64,000 nucleotides of DNA from Candidatus Thalassarchaeaceae archaeon (lineage in GTDB: Archaea > Thermoplasmatota > Poseidoniia > Poseidoniales > Thalassarchaeaceae): positions 1 through 64,000 of the forward strand of contig JASLKO010000180.1 in the NCBI GenBank assembly GCA_030747475.1, given 5' to 3'. Under the pieces are notes generated by a model that saw only the letters and a program-made list of their open reading frames with translations, searched no databases and was not told where the DNA came from. Below are positions 7,877 to 16,738 of the stretch, piece after piece. Made by a program: the position numbers and the translations under genes. The number at the start of each line of letters is the position of its first letter. Within the stretch, counting starts at the first letter, position 1.

Positions 7877-10303
7877 ATGGACCCGGTTACAATTGGATTA
7901 ACGATTTTCTTTTCAGCAGCTACAGGCGCCGTAATTTGGTGGCTAGTTCAGGCCGAGGTAGGCCTTCGTCGATTACGTGAAGACCTAGAATCAGCCCATG
8001 CTGAAACTCGAGAATCTTTGGCAAACCTCAATTCACGAACCGAAGACCTCTCTAGCAGTGCATTGGCTCTTCAAAGAGCATACCCCGGCTTTGCTGGAAT
8101 CATTGATGCCCACCGAACATTAGATCGATTACAATCTACACTTTCGGGAGAGGGTCAATCAGAAGAAGTCCGAGCCGCTGCCGCAGGGGCACTTTCGGCA
8201 TTAAGGGGCCTACTTGCAACACGAGAAGGTGAGGCAGACCTTGAAGAACCAACAGCAGCAGATCCTGGTTTGCTACAATTGACAACCCGCATCATTCAAA
8301 CATTAGACCAATTGGAATTATCAGTCAGTGACCTAGCTCTATCTAATTTAGAAGCCAGAAGATTTGGAGAGATCGCTTTCCTTTCAGGTGACAGAGCATG
8401 GTCCACAAATTGTTACGAGGAAGCGAGTAAACTTGCACCACGTGAGCCAGCAACTCTCAGAAGCCTATGTCGCTTATCTCGAGAAAGTGGTGGCGAAGAA
8501 GAATTGAGAATACACTTAGAGAACCTCCTCGAGGTCATTCCTGATGAACCAGAGTTACTTCGTGAACACGCACGCCTATTAACAAAAATGGGCGACCCAG
8601 GCGCTGAAAAGAATTTGAAACGACTTGAATCAATGGGTGAACAAACCGCTGAGGATCAGTCAATGTTAGCAAGCATTGCTGCAAGAGCAGGAGATACCAA
8701 TTCTGCCTTAGAATCAATTGAAGCGGCACTTGCTGCGAACCCAACAAGTGATGATTGGTTGCGCAAGGCGCAGTTACATTTGGAAAGGAATGAACGAGGC
8801 TTGGGATTGTCTGCAGTGGATGAATCCATTGCGTTAGACCGTCAATCGGGTCCAGCATGGAGTGTACGTGCCAAATTACTCATGAATGAGCCAGGCAGAA
8901 TTGAAGAATCCCTCAAGGCCTGCATTCACGCAGTCGCATTGGGCGAACCCCTTGAACTTCTCAAAGCAGAATTATTGGAGCGGGCAGACCGAACCGAAGA
9001 GGCCCACGCATCATTACAAGAGTGTTTACAGCAATCACCTGGAAATGCAGAGATACGAGCCCAATTGGCACTTTTGCGTCACCAAAGTGGCGATGTAGAT
9101 GGTGCCTTTGAATTACTTGCAGATGCCCCTGCACAAGCATGGGACTCAGCATCCCTTCATTTGCAGAAGGGACGCCTGATTCTGCAGGAAGCCGACCGAA
9201 GTAGAGATGGTACTGGTGAGCGCGACCAAGAATTACTTTCAGAAGCAGACATTGCCTTTGATGCAGCCTTAAACATCGACCGCGAAAGTGGCATTGGTTG
9301 GCTAGGTAAGGCACGAATTCAACGAATGTTAGGAGACTCATCAGAGGCCCAAATCTCCTTGGCTCGCGCGCGCCGACTACTGCCTCAGGAACCATTGATT
9401 GCTGCTGAAGAAGCATTACTCGCATTGGATGGGGATGATATTGAAACCGCATCGAGGTTGATTACAGAGGCCCATGTACTGGAGCGCGACTCCTTGGTCA
9501 TTGAATATGTCAAAGGAGTCGTTGCAGCAAGACGAGGAAACTTAGACGAGGCCAAACAACTCTTTGACACCGTTCTCAAAGAAGATCCAAATCATGTTAG
9601 AGCACGATTAAACAGATGTACAACACTAATGCTACAACAAGAACAACACGCAGCCCTAGACGATGTCGATGCACTTTTGGAGGCTCACCCAGGCCTTGAC
9701 CTTGCTCGATTACGACGGGGGGAGATTCTGATGTCTCTAGGGGACTGGGTCGAAGCTGAGAAGGAGTTTAGGGACGTATTATCAAGGCGAGAATCCAATC
9801 CAAGTGGATTGGTACAATTAGGTGCAACACTCATTGCGCAAAAACGACTTACAGAAGCCGAACAACCACTTAATGAGGCAATCCGCCTCGACCCCAATCT
9901 TTCAGAAGGATGGTATCAACGTGGCTTGCTATACCTTGAATTCGGACAGGTTGAAAGCGCCCTGTCTGATTTTGAGACCGCATCCAATCGTGATTACCAC
10001 CACCTCAATGCTTTGCTGAGAATTGCTGCCATCCATCATGAAAACAAGTCTTGGGAGTCAGCTGAAGCAGCATGGCGAAAGGTCCTCGATGTTGAACCCA
10101 ATCATCAAGTTGCACGAAGGCGCATACAAGACGCATTTGACGGACAAACAGATGCAAAGAAGGCAGCCGTTTTGTCAGTAACGGGAAGCACTTCAACCGA
10201 GGCCGAGGAGACTACAGAACCCTTCGATGATGATGAAGAAATTGAGGAAGTCGACGAAGACGCGGACATCCCAGATTTTGAATTTGGATTCGGGGACCTT
10301 TAG
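7877..10303 (+). CDS. Membrane-anchored tetratricopeptide (TPR) repeat protein
   Basis: An 808-aa protein. Residues 5-24 form a single N-terminal membrane helix followed by LRRLRE, which by the positive-inside rule places the rest in the cytoplasm. A coiled-coil-like stretch follows (about 25-75). From about residue 160 to 770 there are many 34-residue TPR-type helix pairs, recognisable by repeats such as NPTSDDWLRKAQLHLERN, LDPNLSEGWYQRGLLYLEFG and EPNHQVARRRIQDAF. The C-terminus is strongly acidic and ends in PDFEFGFGDL, a possible docking peptide. TPR proteins scaffold complexes; the partner is unknown. It is divergent from the 837-aa helical protein. The next gene starts 38 bp downstream and may be co-transcribed. 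Confidence 0.85.
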   Translation: MDPVTIGLTIFFSAATGAVIWWLVQAEVGLRRLREDLESAHAETRESLANLNSRTEDLSSSALALQRAYPGFAGIIDAHRTLDRLQSTLSGEGQSEEVRAAAAGALSALRGLLATREGEADLEEPTAADPGLLQLTTRIIQTLDQLELSVSDLALSNLEARRFGEIAFLSGDRAWSTNCYEEASKLAPREPATLRSLCRLSRESGGEEELRIHLENLLEVIPDEPELLREHARLLTKMGDPGAEKNLKRLESMGEQTAEDQSMLASIAARAGDTNSALESIEAALAANPTSDDWLRKAQLHLERNERGLGLSAVDESIALDRQSGPAWSVRAKLLMNEPGRIEESLKACIHAVALGEPLELLKAELLERADRTEEAHASLQECLQQSPGNAEIRAQLALLRHQSGDVDGAFELLADAPAQAWDSASLHLQKGRLILQEADRSRDGTGERDQELLSEADIAFDAALNIDRESGIGWLGKARIQRMLGDSSEAQISLARARRLLPQEPLIAAEEALLALDGDDIETASRLITEAHVLERDSLVIEYVKGVVAARRGNLDEAKQLFDTVLKEDPNHVRARLNRCTTLMLQQEQHAALDDVDALLEAHPGLDLARLRRGEILMSLGDWVEAEKEFRDVLSRRESNPSGLVQLGATLIAQKRLTEAEQPLNEAIRLDPNLSEGWYQRGLLYLEFGQVESALSDFETASNRDYHHLNALLRIAAIHHENKSWESAEAAWRKVLDVEPNHQVARRRIQDAFDGQTDAKKAAVLSVTGSTSTEAEETTEPFDDDEEIEEVDEDADIPDFEFGFGDL

Positions 10304-10341
10304 GCGTGATATTCAAGCAGTAGCCCACTGTCCGAATATGC

Positions 10342-10881
10342 ATGAACGGACTAGAACCAGGCGATGCAGGATTGCCTTTTGATTTGAGAAACGCAAGTAA
10401 TTCGGGCGAAGCCCGTATTTCCTTCCCTGAGATTGTAACCGATGTGGGGTGCATTGTTGTGTTTACTTGCAATCATTGTCCGTATGTGATTGGCAATGAG
10501 TCTAGAATTGAATCAATCGCTGCACGTGCCCGCGAAGCAGGTATATCCTTCGTAGGGATCAATTCCAATGATCCTGTAAATTACCCAACAGACGGCTGGG
10601 AGCCAATGCAAAAACGCGCAGAGAAGATGTCGTATGATTATCTTCATGATTCTACACAAGAAGTTGCTAAAGCATGGGGTGCTGAACGTACACCAGAATT
10701 CTATCTCCTCAATGACAGTGGGATTATTGTGTATCGGGGAAGGCTAGACGATTCACCGAAGGACCCATCACATGCAACCACGAGCGAATTATCTGATGCA
10801 ATTGATGCATTACTTAACGGCGAAAGTCCACTAATTCCTCGCACAGACAGTATCGGATGCTCTGTGAAGTGGAAGGTGTGA
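10342..10881 (+). CDS. Thioredoxin-fold redox protein (AhpC/TSA or ResA-like)
   Basis: A 179-aa protein with a thioredoxin-like fold. The redox motif is TCNHCPYV (Cys pair at about residue 44-47), followed by a cis-Pro-type segment at RTPEFYLL and a C-terminal block ending GCSVKWK that is common in this single-domain redoxin group. No signal peptide is visible, so it is likely cytoplasmic: a thiol-disulfide reductase or peroxide-reducing protein. Its last codon overlaps the proposed GTG start of the following methyltransferase, so the two are probably translationally coupled. The substrate cannot be named. Confidence 0.85.
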   Translation: MNGLEPGDAGLPFDLRNASNSGEARISFPEIVTDVGCIVVFTCNHCPYVIGNESRIESIAARAREAGISFVGINSNDPVNYPTDGWEPMQKRAEKMSYDYLHDSTQEVAKAWGAERTPEFYLLNDSGIIVYRGRLDDSPKDPSHATTSELSDAIDALLNGESPLIPRTDSIGCSVKWKV

Positions 10882-11699
10882 TTGTGCGACTTGGCATACC
10901 TGCTCGTTTGTTTGCCACATTACTTTGGATACTACCTGCAAAAATGGGAGACCGAATGTGGCGTTGGTGGTATCAAAGACTCGCTAAAGCAAAGGCATGG
11001 GGGAAATTCGGTTACATGAATTATGGATATGTAGACGACGACAAACCAATACTCATTCCTGAAGATGAAAAGGACCGATTGTTCATACAATTATACCACA
11101 TGAATATTCGAGACATTGAACTCACTGGAAAACAAGTATTGGAGGTGGGCTCTGGACGGGGTGGCGGTGCGAATTGGATTGCTCGAACCTATGCTCCCGA
11201 GTCCCTTACTGCCCTTGATTATTCATCTGAAGCAGTCAAATTATGTTCACAGTTATACCAATCCCAAGTCAACCTCAAATTCATTGAGGGCAATGCAATG
11301 AACCTTCCACTTGAAGACAGTACATACGATGTTGTGTATAATGTAGAATCGAGTCATTGTTACAGCGATATGGGCGCATTCATTCGTGAAGTACACCGCG
11401 TCCTCAAGCCGGGTGGGCAGTTTGCATGGACCGATTTTCGTGATGATAAACGGATGCGTATAATTCACGACACCTTTCTTGAAGTTGGATTTGAAATCGA
11501 TAAACAGGTAGACATTACGGAAGAGGTCATCCATGCACTGGATGAAATTAGTGATGATAAAAAACACCGTATTTCACAAGGGACAAATCGTTCGATTCGT
11601 CGCAGCTTTGAAACATTTGCAGGCGTCAAAGACACCCCAGTATACAATTCGTTTGTCAACGGTTCTTTGCGATATTACCGTTACTTGTTGACAAAGTAA
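10878..11699 (+). CDS. SAM-dependent class I methyltransferase
   Basis: A 273-aa protein if it starts at the GTG overlapping the upstream stop (GTGA); an upstream ATG at 10857 and another GTG at 10884 are alternatives. SAM-binding motif I is VLEVGSGRGGGANW (about residue 87), followed by an acidic residue in LTALDYSSEAV, EGNAMNLPLEDSTYDVV and VLKPGGQFAWTDF, the standard class I order. The N-terminus is hydrophobic and Trp/Arg-rich, and the FGYMNYGY stretch resembles methyltransferases acting on lipid or isoprenoid substrates. The substrate is inferred only loosely. The stop abuts the convergent Lrp gene with no gap. Confidence 0.82.
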   Translation: MIVRLGIPARLFATLLWILPAKMGDRMWRWWYQRLAKAKAWGKFGYMNYGYVDDDKPILIPEDEKDRLFIQLYHMNIRDIELTGKQVLEVGSGRGGGANWIARTYAPESLTALDYSSEAVKLCSQLYQSQVNLKFIEGNAMNLPLEDSTYDVVYNVESSHCYSDMGAFIREVHRVLKPGGQFAWTDFRDDKRMRIIHDTFLEVGFEIDKQVDITEEVIHALDEISDDKKHRISQGTNRSIRRSFETFAGVKDTPVYNSFVNGSLRYYRYLLTK

Positions 11700-12125
11700 T
11701 CAGTATTGTTCCAGAACAAGTTCAGTGGTGGTGCTTGCGATCTCTGCAGGTGCAGCCAACCACATCCGATCCAGCAATTCACGTAGTTTTACAGTATCAT
11801 CAACGTGAACAACTGCAACTAGGTCCGCATCTCCACTAATTTCGTAGACGCATTCCACCCCCTCCCAGTTGGCAAACTCTCCTGCTAGTGTCCCTATTTC
11901 AGCACCAGGTCCAACTTTCATTCGAACTAATGCGGTTAATCCAATACCTGTCTCTCGAATGGTATAGCCTCGAATAATTCCATCTTCCTCAAGTCTCCTA
12001 ACTCGAGTTCGAATGGTTCTTTCCGAGACTCCTACAATTTTCGCTAACTCAACAAATGATTGCCGACTGTTATCTCTTAGTGCGGTTAAAATTGTTCGAT
12101 CTGTCTCATCTACGTTCGCCATCAT
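11700..12125 (-). CDS. Lrp/AsnC family transcriptional regulator
   Basis: A 141-aa protein of standard Lrp/AsnC size. Residues 6-55 form the N-terminal helix-turn-helix (LDxxDRTILTALxDNSR type start, with VGVSERTIRTRVRRLEEDGII as the recognition region, shown in part), and about 63-138 form the RAM ligand-binding domain, ending in TTELVLEQY. Such proteins are dimers to octamers that sense amino acids or other small molecules. Its own upstream region (12126-12263) is AT-rich and shared with a divergent gene, which fits autoregulation. The target genes are unknown. Confidence 0.92.
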   Translation of the reverse strand: MMANVDETDRTILTALRDNSRQSFVELAKIVGVSERTIRTRVRRLEEDGIIRGYTIRETGIGLTALVRMKVGPGAEIGTLAGEFANWEGVECVYEISGDADLVAVVHVDDTVKLRELLDRMWLAAPAEIASTTTELVLEQY

Positions 12126-12263
12126 TTGAATCGGACCAATGTCCTGTTATGAACCCTACTACTGTATTATTACGACAATAAATTGTATATTTATTTCCTG
12201 AATATGGAATATCCAACGTCCAATAGCACACCTCTCAGGAAAACCCATCCTTAAAAGAGACCG
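12126..12263. promoter_or_regulatory. AT-rich divergent promoter region (lrp-like gene / 12264 gene)
   Basis: The 138-bp gap between the divergent Lrp-type gene and the following gene contains an AT-rich core at about 12160-12200 with ATTGTATATTTATT and TTATTGTCG-type elements, plausible TATA boxes in both directions. Lrp proteins commonly bind their own promoter, so this is the likely operator. Assignment is by position and composition only. Confidence 0.45.
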
Positions 12264-12713
12264 ATGATTCGAAGGGTCATGACGTCTGCATCGGCATTGA
12301 CCGACGAACGTCTGCAAGATTTCTTAGATTCTATTTCTTCGATTTCAATGAGCAATAAAAATAGAGATTGGTACAATGTTGAAGTGACTGCTGCAATCGA
12401 TGGTTGCAGTATCAAAGGTCACGAACTCAATCCTTCAACAGGTTCCGCCATTATTTTCTTACGAAATAGTTTGGTGCTATGTGTCCCCGAAAAGGGCCAC
12501 CTTGCACATTATCCACGTAATTTGGTACATTTTTTTCTTGATGATTTTAGGAAGAATGGTCAAGATGCAAATGGTGTAGTGATGCGTGCAGAATTATTCA
12601 GTATCTCACCAAGTGAGGAACAATTGGCATGGGAATTAATGTGTTATTCTGAGCACGAAGTCCCCAATATTCAGGCGAGTGTTTCGCGGTGGCTTCGCTG
12701 GCTAAATGAATGA
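12264..12713 (+). CDS. Hypothetical protein, 149 aa
   Basis: A small soluble protein I do not recognise. It has no signal peptide, membrane helix or cysteine cluster. Notable features are a Ser-rich helical N-terminus, a central segment with LCVPEKGHLAHYPRN, and a Trp-rich C-terminus (SRWLRWLNE). The start at 12264 is the first in-frame ATG; a second at 12279 is equally possible. It lies divergent from the Lrp-type regulator and 59 bp upstream of enolase, in the same direction, so it may be co-transcribed with either neighbour's regulation. It is probably real, given the clean frame between two solid genes. Confidence 0.6.
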   Translation: MIRRVMTSASALTDERLQDFLDSISSISMSNKNRDWYNVEVTAAIDGCSIKGHELNPSTGSAIIFLRNSLVLCVPEKGHLAHYPRNLVHFFLDDFRKNGQDANGVVMRAELFSISPSEEQLAWELMCYSEHEVPNIQASVSRWLRWLNE

Positions 12714-12772
12714 ATGCCCAACAGCGGCACATTGACAGACGGCCCACCATTCCCACGAATTAGAGGGGTGCC

Positions 12773-14026
12773 ATGTCTCACTTCATCAGCGGCTTAGTTG
12801 GCCGAATGATTCTCGATAGTCGTGGTAATCCTACGGTTGAAGTCGACTGTTATGTTGACGGTGCATTAGCTGGCCGGGCTGCAGTTCCTAGTGGGGCAAG
12901 CACGGGTTCACATGAAGCGGTTGAGTTGCGTGACGCCGATCCAACAAAGTGGATGGGTAAAGGAGTTGAAGGAGCCGTTGACAATGTCGTTGAACGAATT
13001 CAAGAAGCACTTGTCGGCTTACCTGTCGATGATCAGAGAATGATTGATGAAACCATGATTGAAATGGATGAGACAGGTAACAAGGCCACGCTTGGGGCGA
13101 ACGCAACACTTGGGGCGAGTTTGGCCTGCCTCCACGCTGGAGCAAACACCCACCAAATGCCATTGTGGCGATATGTGGGTGGCCTTTCCGGAGGAAGTTT
13201 ACCCGTTCCGATGATGAATATCCTCAATGGAGGTGCACACGCCGCCTCAAATGTTGATGTTCAGGAATTCATGGTCATTCCTCACGGGTTTGATTACTTT
13301 CCAGATGCTCTACGCGCAGGTGTGGAAACGTACCATTCTCTGAAATCAGTCCTCAAGGAACGGGGATTACTAGGCGGCGTGGGAGATGAAGGCGGATTCG
13401 CCCCCAACCTCCCGAAGAATGAGGAAGGTCTAGCATTACTCGTACAGGCGATTGAACGCGCAGGATATTCCCCTGGTGACCAAATGTCGATTGCATTGGA
13501 CGTCGCCGCGCAAGAATTCCACCGAAGCGATGGTTACCACATAGATGGACGCATCATGAATGGGGCCGAACTTGGAGAGATGTACTCTGGTTGGTTAGAT
13601 GAATACCCAATCGTATCCATGGAAGATGCCTTTGGAGAGGATGATTGGGCCAGTTGGACACGATTCACCAAGAATGAGGGGCACCGCGTTCAGATTGTTG
13701 GCGACGATTTATTCGTCACTAACATGGATCGTTTGGCAGAAGGAATCGAGACGAGTGCTGCGAATGCAATTCTAATAAAACCCAATCAAATTGGAACAGT
13801 CACTGAAACATTAGAGTGCATTGAAATGGCTAAAGAGCATGCATTCGGCACCGTCATCTCACATCGTTCTGGGGAAACAAGTGATGATACCATTGCTGAC
13901 TTAGCGGTTGGAACACGAGCAGGCCAAATCAAGACAGGTGCTCCGGCCAGAAGCGATCGAACTGCAAAGTACAATCAATTACTCAGAATAGCGGAAGAGT
14001 GTGATGAATTCACTCAACTATATTGA
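12773..14026 (+). CDS. eno: Enolase (phosphopyruvate hydratase)
   Basis: A 417-aa glycolytic/gluconeogenic enzyme that interconverts 2-phosphoglycerate and phosphoenolpyruvate. All family landmarks are visible: LDSRGNPTVEVD at the N-terminus, the mobile loop VPSGASTGSHEA, NGGAHA (about residue 153), the catalytic Glu in VGDEGGFAPN (about 204), metal ligands in SMEDAF and VGDDLFVTN, the catalytic Lys in ILIKPNQIGT (about 335) and SHRSGET (about 362). The length is normal. An excellent GAGGGGTG Shine-Dalgarno lies just before the ATG. The 3' end overlaps the convergent aminotransferase gene by 13 bp. Confidence 0.97.
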   Translation: MSHFISGLVGRMILDSRGNPTVEVDCYVDGALAGRAAVPSGASTGSHEAVELRDADPTKWMGKGVEGAVDNVVERIQEALVGLPVDDQRMIDETMIEMDETGNKATLGANATLGASLACLHAGANTHQMPLWRYVGGLSGGSLPVPMMNILNGGAHAASNVDVQEFMVIPHGFDYFPDALRAGVETYHSLKSVLKERGLLGGVGDEGGFAPNLPKNEEGLALLVQAIERAGYSPGDQMSIALDVAAQEFHRSDGYHIDGRIMNGAELGEMYSGWLDEYPIVSMEDAFGEDDWASWTRFTKNEGHRVQIVGDDLFVTNMDRLAEGIETSAANAILIKPNQIGTVTETLECIEMAKEHAFGTVISHRSGETSDDTIADLAVGTRAGQIKTGAPARSDRTAKYNQLLRIAEECDEFTQLY

Positions 14027-15159
14027 GGATTCAGCCACTGTTGAAGCCGCTGAAGCCCCTCGTTGATAATTTCATCATCAGCAGCATATGAGAGTCTAAT
14101 ATGGCCTTCTCCACCTGGCAAAGTATCTAGTGGAATGACTTGGACCAACGCCTCATCCAATGCCCTCTTGGCAAACGTCGTCGCATCCATCCCCGTATCT
14201 CTGACATCAACCATGATGTAGAACGCCCCCTCCGGCTCACTGGCATTTAGAATTGGTATTTCTTCTAACAAACCCATCATGAGGGCACGTCTACGAATAT
14301 AATCGCCCCTGAATTCTTCCACGGCCCTCCAGTCTTTGGCTGCAACTTCTGCTGCTGGCATAAGGAACGAAGGAATATGGGAGCAAGTGTTTCCTTGGAT
14401 GCGCCCTACGACATTCGCAACTTTTGTTGGAGCTGCAAGTACCCCCACTCTCCACCCTGTCATTGCATGCGTTTTACTTGGTCCAGATACAGTTAGGGTG
14501 CGTTCAAACCCCCCTTCAATGGAGGCCGGGGCGACGTGGGGTGTATCGCTCCAAATGAGTTCAGTGTAAATTTCATCAGAAATGATCCACAAATCATGTT
14601 TAATTGCCAACTCTACAATTCCATGAATTTCTTCAGATGTGTACACTGCTCCAGTTGGATTGTTTGGACTGTTGATTAGAATCGCACTTGTCTGCGCCGT
14701 AATCGCATCCTCAATATCGGCAATTTTAGGATGAAATGATGGATATTGACATTTTACGAGAACAGGAGTTGCACCAATCAATTCCACTTGTTCAACGTGT
14801 GTTGGCCACGAAGGGGCCATCAGAAGAACCTCATCACCGGGTTCAGCAGCAATCATCATTGCATAGAGGAGGGCCTGTTTTGCACCAGGTGTAATCACAA
14901 TACCATCATCTGGGACTGGAATCCCCCATCGTTCTCTCAAATGTTCAGCCCAAGCGCTACAGAGACTTTCTCGCCCCTCACCTCTCGTGTAGTGGGTATC
15001 ACCTGTTTGGATTGCGTTTACAGCCGCAGAAACAATGTCCTCGGGCGTGTCGAACGCAGGCTCACCAACAGTGAGTCGAACAACACCTTCTGGAGGCGGT
15101 GCTAGAAAGGCCTTGAAACCCCCTTGAAGATTGACTAGATGGTTTGGCACGTTCGGCAT
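14014..15159 (-). CDS. PLP-dependent class I/II aminotransferase
   Basis: A 381-aa fold-type I aminotransferase. Key motifs are NSPNNPTG (cofactor/substrate binding), the Asp and Tyr of IISDEIYTEL, the Schiff-base Lys in SGPSKTHAMTGWR (about residue 229) and the C-terminal Arg region GHIRLSYA. These place it among aspartate/aromatic-type aminotransferases; the exact amino acid is not determinable. I chose the start at 15159 because AGGTGG lies 6 nt upstream; a start at 15201 would put a perfect hairpin inside the coding region. It overlaps the 3' end of eno by 13 bp. Family members make cytosolic glutamate-linked amino acid conversions. Confidence 0.9.
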   Translation of the reverse strand: MPNVPNHLVNLQGGFKAFLAPPPEGVVRLTVGEPAFDTPEDIVSAAVNAIQTGDTHYTRGEGRESLCSAWAEHLRERWGIPVPDDGIVITPGAKQALLYAMMIAAEPGDEVLLMAPSWPTHVEQVELIGATPVLVKCQYPSFHPKIADIEDAITAQTSAILINSPNNPTGAVYTSEEIHGIVELAIKHDLWIISDEIYTELIWSDTPHVAPASIEGGFERTLTVSGPSKTHAMTGWRVGVLAAPTKVANVVGRIQGNTCSHIPSFLMPAAEVAAKDWRAVEEFRGDYIRRRALMMGLLEEIPILNASEPEGAFYIMVDVRDTGMDATTFAKRALDEALVQVIPLDTLPGGEGHIRLSYAADDEIINEGLQRLQQWLNPQYS

Positions 15160-15171
15160 TACATCCCACCT

Positions 15172-15188
15172 TTGCCCCTTTGGGGCAA
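15172..15188. repeat. 7-bp hairpin just upstream of the aminotransferase ribosome site
   Basis: Inverted repeat TTGCCCC, loop TTT, GGGGCAA. On the minus strand it ends about 13 nt before the preferred ATG of the aminotransferase and touches its AGGTGG ribosome-binding site. It would lie in the 5' leader and could influence translation initiation, or mark a start-proximal regulatory site. Confidence 0.5.
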
Positions 15189-15273
15189 CCTCTCCACGCA
15201 TCGATTGGCCTTGAAGATGATGGATTCCCTCAAGCGTGACACTTGAATAGAGCCGACTTATCGGCGAATCGCT

Positions 15274-15350
15274 GCACAGATAGCAAAGCCCGGTTACGCG
15301 ATGGACTGCAAATCCATTTTACAGGGGTTCGAATCCCCTTCTGTGCTCCA
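15274..15350 (+). tRNA. tRNA-Cys (GCA anticodon) with encoded CCA
   Basis: A cloverleaf is readable by eye: acceptor stem GCACAGA pairs with TCTGTGC, the anticodon stem is ATGGA/TCCAT around loop CTGCAAA giving anticodon GCA, and the T arm is AGGGG-TTCGAAT-CCCCT. The discriminator is T, as is usual for cysteine tRNAs, and the CCA end is encoded (15348-15350). There is no intron. The D arm has a short stem with the usual GG. The final A directly abuts the stop codon of the convergent acetyltransferase gene. Confidence 0.95.
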
Positions 15351-16154
15351 TTATTCCCCTTCATCCCATGCTTGAATAATATTTTTCGATTGCTCTGAAT
15401 TTTCCGAATAGCCAACTACTTCTAATTGGTCAATGACATCAGTCGCCACACCATGATTCTGAATCTCATCCCGTTGTGAACGTGAACTCATTCTCGGAGG
15501 CAATCGATTTGCATCTTCTGGAACCCGTGCAAACAATCTGTAATCACGGGAATGGCGAATGTAGTGGTTCATACTGTGGGGAGATGTGAAAACCATTCGA
15601 AACCCCCTCAATGCTCGATCTAACATCAGGTTGAATTGAATCATTAGCGGTAATGCAGCAATGTCGGATTTCCATAACCAAAGACGAGAAGCACGCCTTT
15701 TTCGTGGAAGCATCGTAAAACCACCACCAGTTAAGGCAGCGGCCATAGCAGCATCCCGAGTAAAAGAAATCAATGGACCCCTAACGATTGGTAATACCTG
15801 TTCCACATTGTCGCCCCTTGTTACTTTGAAAAGATCTACATTTTGTATTACGGATTGACCATGCACAATAGGGTCTTGCCGCCATCGTTCCCATGCTTGA
15901 TGTACAATTTGATGAGAATGTCCTTTGCCTCGGTGAGCAGGGTCCACTACCACAGTTGCCAATTCCACAGCCCTCCCCACTCTTCGTAATTCAGCATAAG
16001 CGATAGGCACTCCATTTTCATGTAGAATAATCTGTGGAACCCGATTTCCACGTTTAGTTTCCTTTGCAACACCTAGGTTTTGACGCAAATCGGGTTCGTT
16101 TGCAAGCATTTTAGTTAGCCAAGAGGCAAGATCAACATCATCCTTCTCGGTCAT
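15351..16154 (-). CDS. GNAT-family N-acetyltransferase
   Basis: A 267-aa protein. The N-terminal half carries a GNAT acetyl-CoA binding core: VELATVVVDPAHRGKGHSHQI (motif A, shown in part; the RGKGH loop binds the pyrophosphate) after the strand PIAYAELRRV. The C-terminal half is a Trp/Arg-rich extension (RLWLWKSDIAALPLMIQFNL), unusual for a simple GNAT, ending in an acidic tail. The substrate is unknown. It overlaps the upstream GNAT gene by 4 bp (ATGA), so the two are probably coupled. The stop codon abuts the CCA end of the convergent tRNA-Cys. Confidence 0.75.
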   Translation of the reverse strand: MTEKDDVDLASWLTKMLANEPDLRQNLGVAKETKRGNRVPQIILHENGVPIAYAELRRVGRAVELATVVVDPAHRGKGHSHQIVHQAWERWRQDPIVHGQSVIQNVDLFKVTRGDNVEQVLPIVRGPLISFTRDAAMAAALTGGGFTMLPRKRRASRLWLWKSDIAALPLMIQFNLMLDRALRGFRMVFTSPHSMNHYIRHSRDYRLFARVPEDANRLPPRMSSRSQRDEIQNHGVATDVIDQLEVVGYSENSEQSKNIIQAWDEGE

Positions 16155-16738
16155 TCAACAGCCCTCAAATCTAATGTTTTCCACATTGATTGATGTGGCC
16201 CGATTCCTGAGACGTCATAAATCTCACCAAATGATTCCCAATCTTCGCTTTGATAGAACTCTATTGCACCCGTTCGTGCTTGTAGCCAACCAGTATTTGC
16301 ACCCCAGTGGCTAATCGCTGCAGCTTCAAGGGCTAGAACTAATCCTCCCGCTAAACCCTGCCGCCTCCAATCTTCACGCGTCCCCATCTGGCGAATTTGT
16401 ACGGCGGGTCGTAATGAACCATGATCAGAAATCAGGGGAGTGAATGCTGGACATATTGCGGCCCCGGGTCCAGCATGATCAGATTGAGAACCATCTGATT
16501 CATCGGGTATGAGGTGTATCCTCCCCACCGCAACGACTGAACCATCCTCCGTATCTTGCCACCATGCGTGAATAGCACCCTCATCATCTGTAAGTCGTTC
16601 TGCCCCTTTTTCAAATCCGAGTGGCATTCGTAAACAGGTGAATCTACAGTCAAAATATTGCGTTGGAATATCATCACCAGGGAACGCCATTTCTAGTGTT
16701 AGCGTATCCCCCATAATGTTCTCAAAAGGTCCGTCCAC
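16151..16738 (-). CDS. GNAT-family N-acetyltransferase
   Basis: A 195-aa protein with the acetyl-CoA motif IRQMGTREDWRRQGLAGGLV (about residues 118-137) and the C-terminal ARTGAIEFYQSEDWESFGE typical of small GNATs of the ElaA-like type. The N-terminal part (FDCRFTCLRMPLGFEKGAE) also resembles that group. It is probably cytosolic and transfers acetyl to a small amine or protein; the substrate is unknown. An alternative start is the Met at 16714. Its stop overlaps the start of the next GNAT gene by 4 bp, forming a two-gene acetyltransferase unit. Confidence 0.78.
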   Translation of the reverse strand: MDGPFENIMGDTLTLEMAFPGDDIPTQYFDCRFTCLRMPLGFEKGAERLTDDEGAIHAWWQDTEDGSVVAVGRIHLIPDESDGSQSDHAGPGAAICPAFTPLISDHGSLRPAVQIRQMGTREDWRRQGLAGGLVLALEAAAISHWGANTGWLQARTGAIEFYQSEDWESFGEIYDVSGIGPHQSMWKTLDLRAVE

